Part shown: piece after piece, positions 1 to 4,847 of the stretch
Layout of the letters: the number at the start of each line of letters is the position of its first letter
Position numbering within the stretch: position 1 is the stretch's first letter
Origin: Balneolaceae bacterium
GTDB taxonomy: Bacteria > Bacteroidota > Rhodothermia > Balneolales > Balneolaceae
DNA: 5,926 nucleotides
NCBI GenBank assembly: GCA_007134665.1
Contig: SLKH01000056.1
Span: forward strand, 1-5,926
Reading direction: 5' to 3'
Translations under genes and position numbers: made by a program
Notes under the pieces: model-generated
What the model was told of the DNA's origin: nothing
The model's input: only the letters and a program-made list of their open reading frames with translations
Database searches by the model: none

Positions 1-754
1 CATGATGGACGTAACTGATTTTTCATCTCATCCCGGCTTGGGTGTAAGTGGCATATCAGATGGACACTCAGTAGTTATTGGTAATACCAAACTGATGAAT
101 CAGAATAACATTCAATTGTCAGAACACATCAGTGAATTAAAGAAACAGCTTGAACAGGATGGTAAAACTGTTTTTGTAGCTGCAGTTGATCAACAACCTG
201 AAGCTCTCATTGCTGTGGCTGATAAAATCAAGCCGGGCACAAAGGAAGTGATTCAGCAACTTAAAGAAGCAGGCTTTCAAACAGCTATTTTGACCGGAGA
301 TAATGAAATTGTAGCAAAAGTAATTGCAGATGAACTGGGAATTGACCGGGTCTATGCAGAAGCTTTGCCGGATCAAAAATCTGAGCTTATCAAAAAATTA
401 CAGGATGGGGGTGAGGTAGTTGCAATGGTCGGAGACGGAATTAATGATGCACCGGCACTAACACAGGCTGATGTAGGAATTGCAATCGGTACAGGAACCG
501 ATATCGCTATTGAATCGGGTGCCATTGTACTGATTGAAGGCCATATCAGTGCTGTGTTAAGAGCTGTAACACTAAGCAAAATAACATTCAAAAAAATCCG
601 GCAAAATCTTTTTTGGGCATATTTCTATAATGTAGTGATGATACCTGTCGCTGTCGTCGGTTTAATGCACCCGGTGCTTGCTGAAGCTGCAATGGCTTTC
701 AGTTCAGTTAATGTCGTGACGAACTCCAAACGTTTACAGAAAAAAAATATATAA
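1..754 (+). CDS. copA: Copper-type P1B ATPase, C-terminal part (5' end outside window)
   Basis: This is the C-terminal 250 residues of a heavy-metal-translocating P-type ATPase; the metal-binding domain, the CPC helix and the phosphorylated DKTG motif lie upstream of the window. Numbering from the first full codon (base 2), it starts inside the nucleotide-binding domain with the glycine loop GLGVSG (12-17). It continues with the conserved DKIK (74-77), LTGDN (97-101) and the hinge GDGINDAPAL (144-153), whose Asp145 and Asp149 bind Mg2+. Two last membrane helices follow. The first contains the Tyr-Asn pair (209-210), the second the MxxSS motif (Met231, Ser234, Ser235); in this family these residues form the Cu(I) site and point to copper export (P1B-1) rather than Zn/Cd. 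The C-terminus is short (NSKRLQKKNI) with no extra domain. The frame is open to the left edge, so the gene is cut, not broken. No clear terminator follows it. Family is very safe; copper specificity is likely. Confidence 0.93.
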   Translation, partial: MMDVTDFSSHPGLGVSGISDGHSVVIGNTKLMNQNNIQLSEHISELKKQLEQDGKTVFVAAVDQQPEALIAVADKIKPGTKEVIQQLKEAGFQTAILTGDNEIVAKVIADELGIDRVYAEALPDQKSELIKKLQDGGEVVAMVGDGINDAPALTQADVGIAIGTGTDIAIESGAIVLIEGHISAVLRAVTLSKITFKKIRQNLFWAYFYNVVMIPVAVVGLMHPVLAEAAMAFSSVNVVTNSKRLQKKNI

Positions 755-761
755 AAGTGAG

Positions 762-770
762 TGTGGATAA
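762..770 (-). promoter_or_regulatory. DnaA box (exact consensus)
   Basis: TGTGGATAA on the plus strand is the exact complement of the consensus DnaA box TTATCCACA. It begins 8 bases after the copA stop. The flank matches the second box as well: TGTGGATAATTTG here and TGTGGATAACTTG at 882-894 differ in one of 13 bases and start exactly 120 bases apart. Confidence 0.6.
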
Positions 771-864
771 TTTGATGTAACAAATCAAAAGTTTAATACT
801 CTTGTATTTAAAAAGGGTAAATATCATCGGGAAGCGGTTATTCTTCGAATTTATATGGGTAAAG

Positions 865-873
865 TTATCCGCA
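865..873 (+). promoter_or_regulatory. DnaA box (one mismatch)
   Basis: TTATCCGCA differs from the consensus TTATCCACA at one position. It faces the exact box at 882-890 across an 8-base AT-only spacer (AATAATAA), making a head-to-head pair. Confidence 0.45.
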
Positions 874-881
874 AATAATAA

Positions 882-890
882 TGTGGATAA
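882..890 (-). promoter_or_regulatory. DnaA box (exact consensus)
   Basis: This is a second exact TGTGGATAA, in the same orientation as the box at 762-770. With the one-mismatch box at 865-873 it forms the right half of a palindrome with 9-bp perfect outer arms. Confidence 0.6.
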
Positions 891-954
891 CTTGCATCTT
901 CTTCTCGTTTTGTTTACATATAGCAGTGCTCTCAAAAAAAAGATTCTTTCTGTG

Positions 955-1029
955 ATGAAAAATTGGAAATCTTTATTATTTAAAATTACCCTATTGATTC
1001 TCGTTGGAATAGTAATGTTTACAGGTTAA
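955..1029 (+). CDS. Possible small membrane peptide, 24 residues (doubtful)
   Basis: An ATG at 955 opens 24 codons ending in TAA (1027-1029). The peptide starts MKNWKSLLFK, with three lysines and one tryptophan, and then runs through a single hydrophobic stretch (residues 11-22, Ile/Leu/Val/Met/Phe) ending in Thr-Gly. A short basic N-terminus followed by one helix is what small inner-membrane peptides and type I toxin peptides look like. It lacks a clear ribosome binding site, and AT-rich DNA encodes hydrophobic residues by chance. The frame extends upstream to an ATG at 802, but that longer version runs through the DnaA boxes and looks non-coding. I recognise no family. Confidence 0.2.
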   Translation: MKNWKSLLFKITLLILVGIVMFTG

Positions 1030-1081
1030 GTAATCATTATATCATCGTGATTATCTGCATTATAAAAGTTAGGCCTTTCTG

Positions 1082-1087
1082 TATAAT
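1082..1087 (+). promoter_or_regulatory. Possible -10 element for the hybrid kinase
   Basis: TATAAT is an exact sigma70 -10 hexamer, 78 bases before the chosen kinase start. No convincing TTGACA-like hexamer lies 16-18 bases upstream (the place reads ATTATA), so this is a weak call. If used, the leader RNA would contain the inverted repeat at 1111-1152. Confidence 0.25.
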
Positions 1088-1110
1088 GGAAGCAGCCGTT
1101 TAAACAGAAT

Positions 1111-1152
1111 AATGTATTTATGATGCTATGATTATGCAGAGTAAAATACATT
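1111..1152 (+). repeat. Inverted repeat in the kinase leader
   Basis: AATGTATTT (1111-1119) and AAATACATT (1144-1152) are perfect 9-bp inverted arms around a 24-base centre. The right arm ends 13 bases before the ATG at 1166. It could be an operator or a weak AT-only leader hairpin near the ribosome entry site. There is no U-tract, so it is not a terminator. Confidence 0.35.
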
Positions 1153-1165
1153 TAAATCATTGCAG

Positions 1166-3508
1166 ATGATGCAAATCAATCGAACTAATCTACTTGAAAT
1201 ATTAGAGTCTGTTGGTACTGTATTCATTCTTACAGACTCATCAGGGGTTATTTGTGATGTGTCTTCACGCATTGAATTAGAGTTGGGCCTGCCTGAAAAT
1301 GAAGTAATCGGACTGTCTGTCCAAAATCTGTTTCATCGATCGGACAAGGCAAGGGATATAATAAAGCTCACTGATATTGCACCCGGTAAATATCATGAGT
1401 ACCCTGATGTGCTGTTTCAAACAGGGGAGGGAAAAGCAACAAAAGTTAGTATTGGAGTTAAAAACCTGACTGATATCAAAGGAATAAATGGATTTCTCGT
1501 ATCAGTCGGTCAGAAAGCAAATTCAATTTCTTTAGACTCTGTTTCTGAAATTGACCCGTTCTTTGCTGTAAAGATCATCAAACATATAGGAGAAGGCCTG
1601 GCAGTTACAGACAGAGATGAAAATTTTATCTATGTCAATCCAACTCTTGAACAGATGATCGGGTTTACAAGTGATGAACTGCTTGGCAGAAATTCCAAAG
1701 ATTTCGTCTATGAGTATCATCATTCTCATGTTGATCATGCACTTGAAATACGGAAAACGAAAGAAAAGTCAATCTATGAGATTCATCTGAAAAGTAAATC
1801 GGGGAAACCGGTTGAAGTGAGAATTACATCAGTCAGCCTGTGGAAAGAAGAAGAGTTTACAGGAAGTATTGCGATCATCCGTGATATCACAGAATTGAAT
1901 AAAAAAGCTGCTTCACTTCGAAAAGCCCTGGTCAAAACAGAAGAAGCAAAAAAAGAGAAAGAAAAATTTCTTGCAAGTATGAGTCACGAAATCCGGACCC
2001 CTTTAACCGGAATACTTGGGCTTGCCCAGCTATTATTACAAACTGATGTTGATGAAGAACAACAAAACTACCTGGAATCCATAGAGATCTCAGCAAAAAA
2101 CCTGACCAAAATTTTGAATGATCTTCTTCATTTTTCAGAACTGGATTTTGACAAAATAAAAATTGTTCATAAACCATTTCATATCGATAAAATGGTGAAC
2201 CAGCTTTGTAATACATTTACCAGAAAAGCTGCAGAGCAAAATATTGAATATCATGTAAATATTGATAAGAATATTCCTGAAAAAGTGTTGGGCGATGAGG
2301 AGCGTTATCTTCAGGTAGTCATGCAGATATTAGCCAATGCATTTACATTTACGGAAGAAGGTGAAATTTCAGTTTCACTTTATGAAGAAGAAAGAGATGA
2401 TGAGCAAATAATTATTAATACGGTGATTGACGATACAGGCGAAGGTATACCGGAAGATATCAGAAACTCACTCTTTAAAAGCTTTTCAAAGGCTTCCAGG
2501 AACACAATGACCAAACATGGAGGTACAGGATTGGGACTGGCAATCGTGAAGAAACTGATTGATTTGATGGATGGTAAAATCAGTGTGACCGATAAATCAG
2601 GGCATGGCACAATCATTTCCTTTACCATTCCATTCGGAGTAATAACCGAATCAGATAGTGAAATAAACCCGTATGAATCGGATAGAGAAGGTGACAGGGA
2701 AAATATTACAGCCGGCAGGAAAATTCTGGTTGCAGATGATCATCCGATTAATCAAAAATTATTGGTCGGAATGCTTGAGAAAACAGGCTTTCAAGTATTA
2801 AAAGCATCTGACGGATATGAAGTAATTAAGTTATTTCAGGAGAATCCGGACACAGACCTCATCTTAATGGATGTTCACATGCCTGGTTTGAATGGACTGG
2901 AAGCAACCCGTAGAATAAGATCAGAATTCAATACAAAACAAGCGGCTGTCCCTATTATCGCAGTTACTGCTTCTGTAATGTCATCGGATGTAGAAGCTAT
3001 TCGGAAAGCAGGAATGAATGATCATATATCAAAACCATTTACGGTTGGGGAATTGAAGGAGAGGATCTCTGAATATCTGGTGGAATCCGGGAATCCGACT
3101 GAAACAGCAGAATTCAGTGAGCAGGAATCAGGAGAAGCTTCTGCTGAACTAATCGATTTTGAAACCCTTCGCGATATGACTAATAATGATATAGAGATCA
3201 TGCTTGAGTTAATCGAACTGTTCCTCGAACATACACCGGTTCACCTGAAGAAAATGTATACGGCCCTTGAAGAGAAAAACTGGCACGATGTTGGTGTGAT
3301 TGCACATACACTTAAACCGACATATATGTATATGGAGATGCCGGAAGCTCACAAAATTACCCTTGAACTTGAAGAGTGCAAAGAAGAGGGATTTGAAGCG
3401 GATGAAACAATAATACACCGCCAGGTTGATCAACTAAAACGGATGTCAGATGATGCTTATCACGTAATCAGACGATCTGCTGATCAATTAAAACTCAGGA
3501 ATGATTGA
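1166..3508 (+). CDS. Soluble hybrid histidine kinase, PAS-PAS-HisKA-HATPase-REC-Hpt
   Basis: This 780-residue sensor kinase autophosphorylates on His and passes phosphate to its own receiver and then to its Hpt domain; the final response regulator is not in the window. There is no signal peptide or membrane helix, so it should sense in the cytoplasm. Domains: PAS1 about 8-115, PAS2 about 132-245 (GLAVTD, YVNP, IIRDITE), a charged linker helix 246-268, and HisKA with SMSHEIRTPL (His274). The HATPase has N box around Asn391, DTGEGIP (423-429) and GGTGLGLAI (452-460). REC spans about 518-638 with Asp524/525, phospho-acceptor Asp569 (LMDVHMPG), Thr601 and Lys623. Hpt spans about 660-778 with AHTLK (His714). 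Oddities: the N box reads QILANAFTFT instead of the usual NLLxNAxKFT, and the Hpt motif has Pro where Gly usually follows HxLK. Start: ATG at 1166 preferred; ATG 1169 or TTG 1160 are possible. No clear Shine-Dalgarno. Domain calls are firm; the signal is unknown. Confidence 0.93.
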   Translation: MMQINRTNLLEILESVGTVFILTDSSGVICDVSSRIELELGLPENEVIGLSVQNLFHRSDKARDIIKLTDIAPGKYHEYPDVLFQTGEGKATKVSIGVKNLTDIKGINGFLVSVGQKANSISLDSVSEIDPFFAVKIIKHIGEGLAVTDRDENFIYVNPTLEQMIGFTSDELLGRNSKDFVYEYHHSHVDHALEIRKTKEKSIYEIHLKSKSGKPVEVRITSVSLWKEEEFTGSIAIIRDITELNKKAASLRKALVKTEEAKKEKEKFLASMSHEIRTPLTGILGLAQLLLQTDVDEEQQNYLESIEISAKNLTKILNDLLHFSELDFDKIKIVHKPFHIDKMVNQLCNTFTRKAAEQNIEYHVNIDKNIPEKVLGDEERYLQVVMQILANAFTFTEEGEISVSLYEEERDDEQIIINTVIDDTGEGIPEDIRNSLFKSFSKASRNTMTKHGGTGLGLAIVKKLIDLMDGKISVTDKSGHGTIISFTIPFGVITESDSEINPYESDREGDRENITAGRKILVADDHPINQKLLVGMLEKTGFQVLKASDGYEVIKLFQENPDTDLILMDVHMPGLNGLEATRRIRSEFNTKQAAVPIIAVTASVMSSDVEAIRKAGMNDHISKPFTVGELKERISEYLVESGNPTETAEFSEQESGEASAELIDFETLRDMTNNDIEIMLELIELFLEHTPVHLKKMYTALEEKNWHDVGVIAHTLKPTYMYMEMPEAHKITLELEECKEEGFEADETIIHRQVDQLKRMSDDAYHVIRRSADQLKLRND

Positions 3509-3956
3509 GTACCATCTTGATATGCAGGATACCGTCAACATCATAACTGTCTGAAATTTTTCGAAATCCAATTCGGTAGTAAAATTCTTGTAAATGTGCC
3601 TGCGCTTCCACATTGATGTCTTGGTTCCCGTATAATTCTTTCGCTTTTTGCAGGCCCATTCTGACTAATTCATCGCCAAGCCCTTTTTTTCGCTCATTTT
3701 TTGCGATTATGACCCTGCCGACAGATGGTTTATTAAATTTTTTCCCGGGCGGAACTAAGCGAAGATACGCAACAAGTAATTTATTGTTAAAACCGAGCAG
3801 GTGATGGGAGAATTGATCCAAATTGTCGATGTCCGGATATATACAGTTTTGTTCTATTATGAATACATCCTGTCTTAGCTTTAAAAGCTGGTACAGGTCA
3901 TGATGGCTGAGTGATATAAATGAGGAAAAAGTCCAGGATATTTTCTTAGCGGGCAT
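3495..3956 (-). CDS. elaA: ElaA-family GNAT N-acetyltransferase
   Basis: This 153-residue single-domain acetyltransferase is the usual length for ElaA (about 150). GNAT enzymes move an acetyl group from acetyl-CoA to an amine; the substrate of ElaA is not firmly established. The sequence follows the ElaA pattern closely: LRQDVFIIEQNCIYPDID (28-45), GRVII (80-84), the acetyl-CoA pyrophosphate loop RKKGLG (89-94, R-x-x-G-x-G), EAQAHLQEFYYRIGF (117-131) and YDVDGILHIKM (138-148). It runs opposite to its neighbours. Its last 14 bases, including the TGA, overlap the 3' end of the hybrid kinase, so the two convergent genes share terminal DNA and have no terminator between them. The ATG at 3954-3956 is the natural start; 65 bases separate it from the divergent membrane-protein gene. 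No regulatory site is obvious. Confidence 0.92.
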   Translation of the reverse strand: MPAKKISWTFSSFISLSHHDLYQLLKLRQDVFIIEQNCIYPDIDNLDQFSHHLLGFNNKLLVAYLRLVPPGKKFNKPSVGRVIIAKNERKKGLGDELVRMGLQKAKELYGNQDINVEAQAHLQEFYYRIGFRKISDSYDVDGILHIKMVLNHS

Positions 3957-4021
3957 AAAACTTTTTAAATCGGATTACGTAGGAGTGGGAAGATGCAAGC
4001 CATTTAATTTATTTACAAATC
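3957..4021. promoter_or_regulatory. Divergent spacer between elaA and the membrane-protein gene
   Basis: These 65 bases must hold the start signals for both the leftward elaA and the rightward membrane protein, unless either is expressed from farther away. I see no clear -35/-10 pair on either strand. One good Shine-Dalgarno (AGGAG, 3981-3985) stands 7 bases before an ATG at 3993. That ATG opens only a four-residue frame (MQAI, stop 4005-4007), which ends 14 bases before the true gene start. Confidence 0.35.
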
Positions 4022-4339
4022 ATGATATATACATTACTCATTAACAGCTTTGCAGTTTTTTTCGGAGCTTATCTTCTTAATGGCATTGAAGTTAAAAATT
4101 ATCTGACGGCAATTGGTGTTGCGATTATTCTTGCCATCGTCAATGTAATTTTAAAGCCTGTGATCATCCTGCTGACATTGCCGTTAACGGTGCTTACACT
4201 TGGACTATTTGTTCTGGTCATCAATGCCTGGATGCTTATGCTGGTGGGAAAAATAGTTGAAGGCTTCAAAGTTCACAGTTTCTTCTCAGCCCTGTTTCTG
4301 GGTGTTCTTATGTCTGTTATTAATGCAATTCTTCTCTGA
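4022..4339 (+). CDS. Small four-helix membrane protein, YvlD / phage-holin-IV superfamily
   Basis: A 105-residue, almost wholly hydrophobic protein. Helices lie at about 3-20, 29-44, 50-77 (long or kinked) and 86-104. The hallmark of the family is the central segment NVILKPVIILLTLPLTVLTL (41-60) followed by GLFVLVINA, as in Bacillus subtilis YvlD and other 'phage holin family' membrane proteins (about 105-125 residues). Despite the family name there are no phage genes around it, so lysis is not implied; the function of chromosomal members is largely unknown, with links to envelope stress in some bacteria. The start ATG at 4022 puts the first helix right at the N-terminus. The preceding bases (ATTTATTTACAAATC) carry no Shine-Dalgarno. 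A strong terminator begins 30 bases after the stop, so it appears to be a single-gene unit. Confidence 0.85.
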   Translation: MIYTLLINSFAVFFGAYLLNGIEVKNYLTAIGVAIILAIVNVILKPVIILLTLPLTVLTLGLFVLVINAWMLMLVGKIVEGFKVHSFFSALFLGVLMSVINAILL

Positions 4340-4368
4340 ATAATCACTATCTTTTAGTTGAGCAAGCA

Positions 4369-4411
4369 TATTTAACCCAAAAAAGTCGTTAGGCCTTTTT
4401 TGGGTTAAATA
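4369..4411 (+). terminator. Strong terminator hairpin, probably bidirectional
   Basis: The perfect 17-bp inverted repeat TATTTAACCCAAAAAAG (4369-4385) and CTTTTTTGGGTTAAATA (4395-4411) encloses the 9-base loop TCGTTAGGC. Each strand carries an A6 run in the rising arm and a T6 run in the falling arm. It closes the membrane-protein gene and insulates ptsH from it. Confidence 0.85.
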
Positions 4412-4452
4412 AATGTGCTGAATCCACTTTACAACACCCAGGATATTGGTTT

Positions 4453-4474
4453 ATCGCGACATGCTTGTCGGGAT
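4453..4474. repeat. Short imperfect palindrome, possible dispersed repeat
   Basis: ATCGCGACA, loop TGCT, TGTCGGGAT: an 8-bp stem interrupted by one G/G mismatch. It is clearly richer in G+C than the bases around it. It sits between the terminator and the ptsH promoter and has no T-tract. It may be one copy of a genome-wide palindromic element, but only one copy is in this window. Confidence 0.4.
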
Positions 4475-4481
4475 TATTGTT

Positions 4482-4512
4482 CAAATGACTATTTTGGGAT
4501 AAAATAGTTTTG
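4482..4512. repeat. Inverted repeat touching the ptsH -35 region
   Basis: The perfect 8-bp arms ACTATTTT (4488-4495) and AAAATAGT (4501-4508) surround GGGAT. After a two-base TG bulge the pairing goes on with CAAA (4482-4485) and TTTG (4509-4512). The right end overlaps the proposed -35 hexamer (4510-4515), the position expected of an operator. It has no following T-tract. Confidence 0.45.
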
Positions 4513-4537
4513 AAAGCAGTTATCAACTTAGTAGAAT
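4510..4537 (+). promoter_or_regulatory. Likely sigma70-type promoter of ptsHI
   Basis: TTGAAA (4510-4515), a 16-base spacer and TAGAAT (4532-4537) each differ by one base from the consensus hexamers. Transcription would start near 4544, giving a leader of about 28 bases before the ptsH ATG. An overlapping TAGTTTTG (4505-4512) fits the Bacteroidota -7 pattern TAnnTTTG but lacks a TTTG at the right upstream distance. Confidence 0.45.
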
Positions 4538-4571
4538 ATCCCGGTTATAACACTGAACTTTTAATCCAGGT

Positions 4572-4841
4572 ATGGTCAGGAAAAAGGTACGAGTAAAAAA
4601 TAAGGCAGGTTTACACGCCCGCCCGTCATCAGTATTGGTTAAAACAGCATCAAAATTTGATGCAGATTTTTATATCGAGATGAAAGGATATAAAGTGAAT
4701 GGGAAAAGTATACTTGGAGTGATGACACTTGCAGCAGAAGAGGGAGCTGAGCTGGAATTAATTCTTGATGGAGAAGATGAATACAAAGCACTTGAATCAA
4801 TTTCCAATCTATTTAAGACAGAATTTGGGATAGAAGATTAA
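4572..4841 (+). CDS. ptsH: Phosphocarrier protein HPr
   Basis: An 89-residue HPr, the usual length. It accepts phosphate from enzyme I on His15 and hands it to enzyme II components of the phosphotransferase system or to regulatory targets in the cytoplasm. The active loop AGLHARPSS (12-20) places His15 and Arg17 exactly. Ser46 lies in NGKSILGVMTLAA (43-55), the region that HPr kinase/phosphorylase modifies in many bacteria, so serine regulation is plausible but no hprK is in the window. The fold is complete to the C-terminal helix and ends FGIED. The start ATG at 4572 gives the canonical VRKKVRVKNKAG strand; the only purine run before it (CAGG) is too close for a normal Shine-Dalgarno. It lies 6 bases upstream of ptsI, so the two surely form one operon, led by the promoter proposed at 4510-4537. 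Confidence 0.96.
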   Translation: MVRKKVRVKNKAGLHARPSSVLVKTASKFDADFYIEMKGYKVNGKSILGVMTLAAEEGAELELILDGEDEYKALESISNLFKTEFGIED

Positions 4842-4847
4842 TAAATC

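Larger units (their letters stand above)
862..893. repeat. Inverted repeat made of two facing DnaA-like boxes
   Basis: The arms AAGTTATCC (862-870) and GGATAACTT (885-893) are perfect complements. The pairing continues inward with CA/TG after a single G/T mismatch, leaving the AT-only centre AATAATAA. This symmetry goes beyond the 9-base DnaA consensus, so a dimeric regulator operator is an alternative reading. Confidence 0.55.
755..1165. other. Intergenic stretch with DnaA-box cluster; candidate replication origin or DnaA-regulated leader
   Basis: About 410 AT-rich bases lie between copA and the hybrid kinase without a convincing gene. It contains two exact copies of the consensus DnaA box TTATCCACA (minus strand, 762-770 and 882-890), a one-mismatch copy TTATCCGCA (plus strand, 865-873) and a weaker two-mismatch TTATCTGCA (1051-1059). 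AT-rich stretches lie beside them, for example 740-755, 874-881 and 960-990. No dnaA, dnaN, gidA or parAB gene is in the window. In several phyla the origin is not next to dnaA, so oriC remains possible. A DnaA-titration site or DnaA-controlled promoter is the alternative. The same stretch carries a possible 24-codon ORF (955-1029) and a leader inverted repeat (1111-1152). Confidence 0.4.

Noticed and set aside
1..754. copA as a truncated pseudogene
   Set aside because: The frame is open to base 1 and all expected C-terminal motifs are intact; only the window edge cuts it.
771..789. Inverted repeat TTTGAT...ATCAAA beside the first DnaA box
   Set aside because: Only 6 bp of AT-rich symmetry, expected by chance in this composition.
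795..808. Hairpin AATAC-TCTT-GTATT after copA as a terminator
   Set aside because: The stem is only 5 bp and AT-rich, with no T-tract; far too weak to call a terminator.
802..1029. 75-codon reading frame spanning the DnaA-box region
   Set aside because: The first 50 codons run through the DnaA boxes and AT-rich DNA, show no domain-like pattern and have no ribosome binding site; only the last 24 codons look even faintly protein-like.
1064..1080. AAAAGTTAGGCCTTTCT, sharing the 11-mer GTTAGGCCTTT with the terminator at 4388-4398
   Set aside because: It forms only a 4-bp AAAG/CTTT stem. It may be a decayed terminator, but nothing else supports that and the shared 11-mer could be coincidence.
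1160..1165. TTG start two codons before the kinase ATG
   Set aside because: Two ATG codons follow at once (1166, 1169), and nothing such as a Shine-Dalgarno favours the TTG.
4022..4339. Prophage or lysis cassette suggested by the holin-family protein
   Set aside because: No endolysin, phage structural, integrase or attachment-site signal is nearby; YvlD-type members are ordinary chromosomal genes.
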